This document shows, one piece after another, positions 58,677-64,000 of a DNA stretch of 64,000 nt. Where the stretch lies: contig NZ_JAUEMJ010000001.1 of NCBI RefSeq assembly GCF_030403505.1, positions 952,606 through 1,016,605 on the forward strand, given 5' to 3'. Origin of the DNA: Glycomyces tritici (lineage in GTDB: Bacteria > Actinomycetota > Actinomycetes > Mycobacteriales > Micromonosporaceae). The notes beneath the pieces are model-generated. The model did not search any database and was not told the DNA's origin. It worked only from the letters and a program-made list of their open reading frames with translations. The position numbers were made by a program, and so were the translations under genes. Within the stretch, counting starts at the first letter, position 1. Every line of letters starts with the position of its first letter.

Positions 58677-59555
58677 GTGACGAACCAGAGCAAGCTGCGC
58701 CTCATGTGCGTGCACGCCCATCCCGACGACGAGTCGAGCAAGGGCGCGGGCATGATGGCGCGCTACGTGCGCGAGGGCATCGAGGTGCTCGTGGTGACGT
58801 GCACCGGCGGTGAGCGCGGCGACGTGCTCAACCCGAAGATGGACCGCCCCGAGGTGCAGGAGAACCTGCCGCGCATTCGCAACGAGGAGATGGCCCGGGC
58901 CCGCGAGATCCTGGGCGTCGAGCAGCACTGGCTGGGTTTCATCGACTCCGGGCTCCCGGACGGCTGGCTCCCCGACTCCGGCACCGAGCTGCCCGAGGAC
59001 GCGTTCTACCTCGTGCCCACCGAGGAGGCCGCCGCCCCGCTCGTGGAGATCATGCGCTCGTTCAAACCGCATGTGGTCACCACCTACGACGAAGAGGGCG
59101 GTTACCCGCACCCCGACCACGTGAAGACCCACGAGATCTCCGTCGCGGCCTTCGCCGCCGCGGGCGACCCGGAGCGGTACCCGGGCCTGGGCGAGCCGTG
59201 GCAGCCTCTGAAGCTCTACTACAACCACTCGTTCGGCAAGGCGCGCATCGAGGCCCTGCACTACGCGATGCTCGACGCCGGGCTCGAGTCGCCGTACAAG
59301 GACTGGATGGACGCGGGCGACTGGACCCGCGACAAGAGCGAGCGGGTCACCACGCGGGTCGAGTGCGCCGAGTACTTCGACATCCGCGACGAGGCGCTGA
59401 AGGCCCACGCGACCCAGGTCGACCCTGACGGGTTCTGGTTCGCGGTGCCGCGCGAGCTCCAGCAGAAGGCCTGGCCCACCGAGGACTACGAGCTCGTGGA
59501 GACGCGCATCGAGTCGCGCCTGCCCGAGGACGACCTCTTCGCCGGCCTCCGGTAG
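58677..59555 (+). CDS. mca: Mycothiol S-conjugate amidase
   Basis: The 292-residue zinc amidase cleaves mycothiol conjugates of toxins, releasing a mercapturic acid for export. Zinc ligands are His13 and Asp of HAHPDDESSKG (13-18) and His in YPHPDHVKTH (about 145-148). The sequence ELQQKAWPTEDYELV near the C-terminus is typical of Mca rather than MshB. The likely start is GTG 58677, 9 bases after GAGG; GTG 58662 is an alternative. Mca defines a mycothiol-producing actinomycete. Confidence 0.94.
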   Translation: MTNQSKLRLMCVHAHPDDESSKGAGMMARYVREGIEVLVVTCTGGERGDVLNPKMDRPEVQENLPRIRNEEMARAREILGVEQHWLGFIDSGLPDGWLPDSGTELPEDAFYLVPTEEAAAPLVEIMRSFKPHVVTTYDEEGGYPHPDHVKTHEISVAAFAAAGDPERYPGLGEPWQPLKLYYNHSFGKARIEALHYAMLDAGLESPYKDWMDAGDWTRDKSERVTTRVECAEYFDIRDEALKAHATQVDPDGFWFAVPRELQQKAWPTEDYELVETRIESRLPEDDLFAGLR

Positions 59556-59580
59556 CACCGCTCCGGCACCACTGCTTCAC

Positions 59581-59612
59581 AACGGCCCCAGGGAACTCCT
59601 GGGGCCGTTTTC
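59581..59612 (+). terminator. mca terminator
   Basis: AACGGCCCCAGG pairs with CCTGGGGCCGTT around GAACT, followed by TTTTCT: a textbook intrinsic terminator 26 bases past the stop. Confidence 0.95.
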
Positions 59613-59847
59613 TCCACTTGCGACGACTGCGGAACCGTGCGTTACGACCTGGACACCGGATCGTCGGGCCTCGTGCACCCTCAGTGAGGAAACAACTGTC
59701 GGGCTCCCGACACCACGGTGTATTTCCTCGGAAAGTGCGGGAACCTTGCTGCAAGCGCGCCCCCGCGGGTTACCGTGCCGGGAGAACCGGGGCGAACCCG
59801 AGTCAGGGACGTATTCGCGGAGGCGGGCGCAGAACGGAGGTGGCCCC

Positions 59848-60432
59848 ATGGTCAGTCGCGAAACAACACCGGCGCGCACCAAGTCGTTCGTCGGCAGTCT
59901 CCTCGTCGCCACACCCACGCTGCAGGACCCCAACTTCGACCGCACGGTCGTCATCGGCGTCGGGCACGAGTCCGACGGGGTGCTGGGCGTGGTCCTCAAC
60001 CGGGCCACCGAGCGGAAGGTCGTCCACTACCTCGACCAGTGGGCCGATCTGGCGGGACACCCCGCCGTCCTCTTCGAGGGCGGACCGGTGCAGCCCGACG
60101 CGGCGATCGGACTGGGCTGGCGGAAGGCGGACGCGCCCTTCAACGACGCGTTCCGGCCCGTGCTCGGGCGCCTCGGCACGCTCGACCTGGCCCGGGACCC
60201 CGACGAGGTCGCGCCGCTCCTGGAGGGGATGCGGGTCTTCACCGGCTACGCCGGCTGGGCGCCGGGGCAGCTGGAGGACGAGATCGACGCGGGGGCCTGG
60301 ATGGTCTTCGACGCCCTGCCCGCCGATCCGTTCTCGGCCAACCCCGAGGAGCTGTGGGCCATGGTGTGGAAGCGCCAGGGCGGCATGCTCTCCGCGGTGG
60401 CGCAGTTCCCCGCCGACCCCGTCATGAACTGA
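59848..60432 (+). CDS. YqgE/AlgH-family protein
   Basis: The 194-residue protein matches UPF0301/YqgE: GSLLVATPTLQDPNFDRTVV, GVLGVVLNRATE, LFEGGPVQPDAAIGLG, VFTGYAGWAPGQLEDEIDAGAWMV. The family is widespread; a regulatory role was proposed for AlgH in Pseudomonas, but the molecular function is not settled. ATG 59848 follows CGGAGG. The 290 bases before it hold the mca terminator and an inverted repeat GAGGAAA...TTTCCTC (59680-59730). Confidence 0.92.
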   Translation: MVSRETTPARTKSFVGSLLVATPTLQDPNFDRTVVIGVGHESDGVLGVVLNRATERKVVHYLDQWADLAGHPAVLFEGGPVQPDAAIGLGWRKADAPFNDAFRPVLGRLGTLDLARDPDEVAPLLEGMRVFTGYAGWAPGQLEDEIDAGAWMVFDALPADPFSANPEELWAMVWKRQGGMLSAVAQFPADPVMN

Positions 60433-60461
60433 GGACCCCGGCCGCTGCATGTGGCTCACGC

Positions 60462-60600
60462 ATGGGGCCGCACTCGCGGCGGTCGCCTGCGGATCAAGCT
60501 CCGGGCCGCACTCACGGCGAACGCTTGCGGAGCCGTAGATCAAGCACCGGGCCGCACTCACGGCGAACGCTTGCGGAGCCGTAGATCAAGCACCGGGCCG
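60462..60600. repeat. 46-bp tandem repeat
   Basis: Two identical 46-bp units (60503-60548 and 60549-60594, starting GGGCCGCACTCACGGCGAAC) are preceded by a diverged copy (60464-60502) and followed by the first bases of another. The last unit contains the stop and final codons of the next minus-strand gene. Confidence 0.95.
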
Positions 60601-61035
60601 CCAGGCCATGAGTATCACGACCACCGCGTAGAAGACGATGTTCAGCCCCGAGAGCGCCAGCAGCCGCCCCCGATGCTGTTCCAGCAGTTCGCCGTCCATG
60701 GTGCCGTGCGCGTCCTGGAGCTCCTTGCCGATGCGCGCGAGCACGCCGGGGATCACGGCCGCGCCGTTGACCACCGCCACCGCATAGAGCGTCGAGGCGA
60801 TGATGACCCACGGGTCGGCGAACGAGTACCGCTCGCTCGTCATCATCGTCAGGACCCCCAGGAGCGCGGCCACCAGTGTGAGCGCGTTGAAGGCCATGCA
60901 GCGCCGCCCGGCGCGGTGCACGCGGTCGCCGTCCCGCTCCCGCAGCGCCCGCTCCCCCAGCCACGGCGTCAGCATGGCCGGGCCGACGAACGCGACGGCC
61001 AGCAGCACGTGCAGGACCGACAACAGAGTGTGCAT
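60586..61035 (-). CDS. DUF2269-like four-span membrane protein
   Basis: The 149-residue integral membrane protein has about four hydrophobic helices (3-22, 49-67, 74-98, 125-145), the HVLLAVAFVGPAMLTPWL opening and conserved polar residues typical of DUF2269-type proteins. Function unknown. Its last residues are encoded in a tandem repeat, so the C-terminus may vary between strains. Confidence 0.75.
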   Translation of the reverse strand: MHTLLSVLHVLLAVAFVGPAMLTPWLGERALRERDGDRVHRAGRRCMAFNALTLVAALLGVLTMMTSERYSFADPWVIIASTLYAVAVVNGAAVIPGVLARIGKELQDAHGTMDGELLEQHRGRLLALSGLNIVFYAVVVILMAWRPGA

Positions 61036-61120
61036 ATTGTGATCTTACGGACAAAACACCCACCGCGCCCGGTGAACCCGATGGCACGCGGCGTCCGGGC
61101 CCGGAACCGGGCATGAAAAA

Positions 61121-61156
61121 GGCCGGGCCCGGACGCCTTCGCGTCCGGGCCCGGCC
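61121..61156 (-). terminator. ssrA terminator
   Basis: Sixteen-base arms (GGCCGGGCCCGGACGC / GCGTCCGGGCCCGGCC) around a 4-base loop lie 9 bases past the tmRNA 3' end and are followed on the minus strand by TTTTT. Confidence 0.95.
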
Positions 61157-61165
61157 CGTATGGCC

Positions 61166-61537
61166 GTGGAGCTGCAGGGAATCGAACCCTGGTCCTCCGC
61201 TGCATCTGTGAGACTTCTCCGGGTGCAGTCCGCTGTGCCTTTTATCGAGCCCCACCGATCACGCGGACGAGACGGTGTGGCGGGCTCTAATCGCCGATAA
61301 TCTCGGCCTTCCGTCCCAGCGATCAAGACGTCGGCCCAGCATCCTTAAATGATGCCGCGAACCCAGAGCGGATGCGCCCCTGGAGCGGCAACTTCACAGT
61401 CGCTTAAGCAGCGAGAGCGAAGTCAGTGCGTTTTGCGTTGGCACTTATTGGTTTCCAACGTTGGTTTACGAGACAGCGTTGGCTTCCTCGACCCGCTTCC
61501 CTCACCTCAACATACGGAGTCGAAACCGATCAGCCCC
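61166..61537 (-). ncRNA. ssrA: Transfer-messenger RNA
   Basis: The ~372-nt RNA rescues stalled ribosomes with SmpB. Its 5' end (GGGGCTGATCGG) pairs with the 3' CAGCTCC to give the tRNA-like acceptor; GGTTCGATTCCCTGCAG is the T-arm. CCA is not encoded after the discriminator A at 61166, so it must be added. The tag frame (61442 down to 61404) reads ANAKRTDFALAA, ending in the protease signal ALAA. It lies downstream of smpB and has its own strong terminator. Confidence 0.97.
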
Positions 61538-61644
61538 GAGACTTGGTGAGTGAGTGTTTCACCCTGTTCAGTTGTAGGTACTGCAGTCGTGCTGTGGAAT
61601 TCTAACCCAGTCCAACGGCGGGCGTCGAACCGATATTCCCCCGG

Positions 61645-62154
61645 TCACTTCCCGCCGCGCTTGGCGGCGCGGCCCATGGCCTTCTCGATCTCGCGGTCGG
61701 ACTCGCGCTTGGCGATGGCCTGGCGCTTGTCGTAGTTCTTCCGGCCGCGGGCGAGCCCGAGCTCCATTTTGGCGTAGCCGTTGAGGAAGTACACCGAGAG
61801 CGGCACGAGCGTCAGGCCCGGCTCGTCGAGCTTGTGCGCCAGCTTGGCGATCTCGCCGCGGTGGAGCAGCAGCTTGCGGATGCGCCGGGGCGGGTGGTTC
61901 GTCCACGTCCCGAAGTCGTACTCCGGGATGTGCAGGTTGTGGACCCGCGCCTCGCCGTTGTAGATCTCGGCGTACGCGTCGACGATGTTCCCCTTGCCCT
62001 GGCGCAAGGCCTTGACCTCGGTCCCCGAGAGGACCATGCCGGCCTCGTAGGTGTCCAGGATCTCGTAGTCGTGCCGGGCCTTGCGGTTGGTCGTCACGAC
62101 CGAGCGCTCGGGACCCGAGTGCTTGACCTTCTCCTGCGTTTGCTTCTTGGACAC
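61645..62154 (-). CDS. smpB: SsrA-binding protein SmpB
   Basis: The 169-residue RNA-binding protein delivers tmRNA to the ribosome. It has [35 protein letters not shown], the [25 protein letters not shown] core and the basic C-terminal tail ([25 protein letters not shown]) that enters the mRNA channel. GTG 62154 is the start. Its partner ssrA begins 107 bases downstream. Confidence 0.97.
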   Translation of the reverse strand: MSKKQTQEKVKHSGPERSVVTTNRKARHDYEILDTYEAGMVLSGTEVKALRQGKGNIVDAYAEIYNGEARVHNLHIPEYDFGTWTNHPPRRIRKLLLHRGEIAKLAHKLDEPGLTLVPLSVYFLNGYAKMELGLARGRKNYDKRQAIAKRESDREIEKAMGRAAKRGGK

Positions 62155-62267
62155 GCAGCAAGCTTAACGATCGAACATGTGTCTGGCGACTCTGATTTGC
62201 GGCTTCGCGAGCGCCCCCGCTCGGCAAAGCTTGCGAGCCGTGATTTCGGAGAGCGGGGAGCGATTCG

Positions 62268-63509
62268 CTACCGGCACAGACAGCTGGGCAGGTACCCCAC
62301 CGGGTTGACCCGGTCGCCGTGCACGCGGACCTCGAAGTGCAGGTGCGGGCCGGTGCTGTCGCCGGTGCTGCCGACCGCTCCGATCCCCTCGTCGCGGTCG
62401 ACGTACTCGCCGTCGTTCACCCAGATCTCGGACTGGTGCGCGTAGCAGGTCGACACGCCCCCGCCGTGGCTGATGCACGTCAGCTGGCCGTAGCCGGAGC
62501 TCCAGCCCGCGTACACCACCTTCCCGGAGTCGGCGGCGTGGATCTCCGCGCCCGTGCCGGCGGCGAAGTCGGTGCCGCCGTGCAGGCGGGTGGTGCCGTA
62601 GATCGGATGGCGCCGCCAGCCGTAGTCGGAGGACTTCCAGCCGTCGACCGGCACGACGAAGCCGCCGCCGCCGCCACCGGAGGAGCCCCCGCCGGAGCCG
62701 TTCGAATCGTCGTCGTCCTCGTCGGCCTGGGCCTGGCGCAGCTGGTCGGCGAGGCGCTCGGACTCGGCCTCGAGCTGGTCGTACTCGGACTGGGCGTTGT
62801 CCCGGGCGCCTTCGGCGACCGCGAGCGCCGCCTCGTGCCGGCCGACGAGCTCCTGCACGGCGGCCTGCGCGGCCTGGGCCTCGGTGTAGCGGGTCTCGGC
62901 GGCCGCGAGCGCCTCGGCGGCGGCCGCTTCGGCGGCCTCGGCCTCGGTCTCGGCGAGGGACGCGGCGTTCTCGGCGTTGGCGGCCTCGCGGCGGGCGAGG
63001 GTGACCTCTTCAACCGCGCGGTTCTTGCCGTCCATCATGAACTCGAGGTAGGTGAGGCCGTCGACGGCGGTCTGGGGGTCGCCGGAGGCGAGGACGGCGT
63101 CCACGGTGAGCAGTTCGGAGCCGCGGGCCGTGGCGGCAAGCAGGGAGGCGCGGGCTTCGCGGGCGGCCTCGACGGCCTCGCGCGCGGCCTGGTACTCGGC
63201 CTCGGCCGCCTGGAGCGCCTCGCGCGCGGCATCGGCCTCGCGCTCAGCTTGGGCCGCTTCGGTTTCGGCGGCGGCGACGCGACCCTGCGCGACGGCGACG
63301 GCGTGCTCGGCGCCGGGCAGCTCGGCCTCGGTCTCGGCGAGGACCTGGCCCGCCTGCCGCACCTCGTCCGAGGCGTTCTCGAGCTGCGCGGCCATCTCGG
63401 CCTTCTCGCGCTCGACCTGGTCGAGCTCTGACTGCGAGACCCCGAACGCGGGACTGCTCGCGGACCCTGCCAGGAGCAGGACCGCGAGCAGCCCACCGAT
63501 TCGTCTCAT
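62268..63509 (-). CDS. EnvC/RipC-like M23 peptidase with coiled coil
   Basis: The 413-residue secreted protein has a signal peptide (IGGLLAVLLLAGSASSPAFG), a long Ala/Glu coiled coil (about 25-245), a Gly/Ser linker and an M23 domain with metal ligands in RLHGGTDFA and GPHLHFEV. Next to ftsX, it is likely the peptidoglycan hydrolase activated by FtsEX, as EnvC and mycobacterial RipC are. ATG 63509 has no ribosome site and is 8 bases from TAAATT (63518-63523, minus strand), so it may be leaderless. An earlier function in septum splitting is inferred. Confidence 0.92.
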   Translation of the reverse strand: MRRIGGLLAVLLLAGSASSPAFGVSQSELDQVEREKAEMAAQLENASDEVRQAGQVLAETEAELPGAEHAVAVAQGRVAAAETEAAQAEREADAAREALQAAEAEYQAAREAVEAAREARASLLAATARGSELLTVDAVLASGDPQTAVDGLTYLEFMMDGKNRAVEEVTLARREAANAENAASLAETEAEAAEAAAAEALAAAETRYTEAQAAQAAVQELVGRHEAALAVAEGARDNAQSEYDQLEAESERLADQLRQAQADEDDDDSNGSGGGSSGGGGGGFVVPVDGWKSSDYGWRRHPIYGTTRLHGGTDFAAGTGAEIHAADSGKVVYAGWSSGYGQLTCISHGGGVSTCYAHQSEIWVNDGEYVDRDEGIGAVGSTGDSTGPHLHFEVRVHGDRVNPVGYLPSCLCR

Positions 63510-63588
63510 AAGGCCTGAATTTAGTCCATCTGCGACGGACGTTCAGGGTATTCGGAACACTACCCTCTGTAGTGGTACGTGCCCGGGG

Positions 63589-64000
63589 TCAGACCTTGAT
63601 GTTGAAGCGCAAGGTGATCCACGCCGTGATCGCGCTGATCACCGCCGAGACGCCCACCAGGATCGGCAGCAGGACGAGGATCGCCTGCATCTTGATCTCG
63701 GGCATCAGCTGGAAGAGTTCCTCGAACTGCCCGTCGATCACCAGGTACTTCGCGGCGATGAGCGTCCCGAAGGCGAAGATCGAGCCGATCACGGCGGCGA
63801 AGACCGCCTCGAGGACGAACGGCGCCTGGACGAACCAGTTCGGCGCGCCCACGAGCTTCATGATCGCGACCTCGCGGCGACGCGAGTACGCGGCGACCTG
63901 GATCGTGTTGGCCACCAGCATGAGCGCGGCCACACCCTGCACGAGCGCGATGACCAGGGTGAGGCGCTGGGCCCCGCCGAGGATGTCGAACACCTGCTGG
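63589..64000 (-). CDS. ftsX: FtsX C-terminal part (runs off the window)
   Basis: The last ~137 residues of the cell-division ABC-transporter-like permease are present: FDILGGAQRLTLVIALVQGVAALMLVANTIQVAAYSRRREVAIMKLVGA, the family's signature stretch, then two further membrane helices to the stop at 63589. FtsX couples FtsE ATPase to a periplasmic or wall hydrolase, here probably the M23 protein whose gene follows 79 bases later. The 5' part lies beyond the window. Confidence 0.93.
   Translation of the reverse strand, partial: QQVFDILGGAQRLTLVIALVQGVAALMLVANTIQVAAYSRRREVAIMKLVGAPNWFVQAPFVLEAVFAAVIGSIFAFGTLIAAKYLVIDGQFEELFQLMPEIKMQAILVLLPILVGVSAVISAITAWITLRFNIKV

Noticed and set aside
58662..58677. 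GTG 58662 as the mca start
   Set aside because: It would place GAGG inside the coding frame; GTG 58677 has the right spacing and matches where family homology begins.
61045..61735. Small ORFs across 61.0-61.7 kb
   Set aside because: They overlap the tmRNA gene and its terminator, which explain the sequence fully.

Overview
The window is about 70% GC and codes for mycothiol chemistry (Mca), Scy/FilP-like polarity coiled coils, MsiK, PucR-controlled purine breakdown, and the SCO2521-SCO2524 gene families. It also has a tmRNA whose tag ends in ALAA and several start codons lying 6-7 nt after a TANNNT -10 box. Together these point to the chromosome of a filamentous, mycothiol-producing actinomycete. 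The sequence alone does not give the genus. There is no prophage, insertion sequence, CRISPR array or rRNA/tRNA gene.

Layout. 0.1-6 kb: ileS behind a translational T-box, then a trp attenuator and a fused trpE(G). 6-11 kb: tandem repeats, a small secreted protein, a RibD/DHFR-like reductase, and a PepSY protein divergent from an OmpR/HisKA two-component system with clear operator repeats. 11-13.3 kb: a 2-hydroxyacid dehydrogenase, a spermidine-synthase-like protein and CsaA. 13.3-26.9 kb: a tightly overlapped purine catabolism operon on the minus strand, encoding OHCU decarboxylase, HIU hydrolase, uricase, three xanthine dehydrogenase subunits, 8-oxoguanine deaminase, XdhC, a stand-alone allophanate-hydrolase C-terminal domain, allantoinase and allantoicase. 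PucR and a MocA-like cytidylyltransferase are divergent from it. 27-34.8 kb: ndk, an unusual membrane protein with a C-terminal glyoxalase/VOC domain, the SCO2521-2524 cluster of unknown function, and two small membrane proteins. 34.8-41.9 kb: a GNAT acetyltransferase, DUF4233, folC, valS, meaB and a thiolase. 41.9-45.8 kb: mce and two long coiled-coil proteins in the same order as the Streptomyces mce-scy-filP region. 45.8-50.3 kb: a 28-copy heptamer repeat and the mmsB-mmsA-chvE sugar transporter. 50.6-55.7 kb: a membrane pseudokinase, a second copy of the two-component operator, a hydrolase, ung and ilvA. 56-64 kb: msiK, greA, DUF4307, mca with a sigma-R-like promoter, yqgE, a DUF2269-like protein, ssrA, smpB, an M23 peptidase and the 3' end of ftsX.

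How the genes work together. The purine block takes guanine derivatives and xanthine through urate, 5-hydroxyisourate and OHCU to allantoin, allantoate and ureidoglycolate; MocA and XdhC mature the molybdenum enzyme. The thiolase, MeaB and Mce belong to acyl-CoA/methylmalonyl-CoA metabolism. SmpB and tmRNA form the trans-translation pair, and FtsX with the M23 protein resembles the FtsEX-activated hydrolase module of cell division.

Most worth following up: the SCO2521-2524 cluster with its altered P-loop ATPase; the near-identical two-component operator repeated 43.5 kb away in front of a gene stub; three short tandem repeats between genes; and the stand-alone allophanate-hydrolase C-terminal domain in a purine operon.
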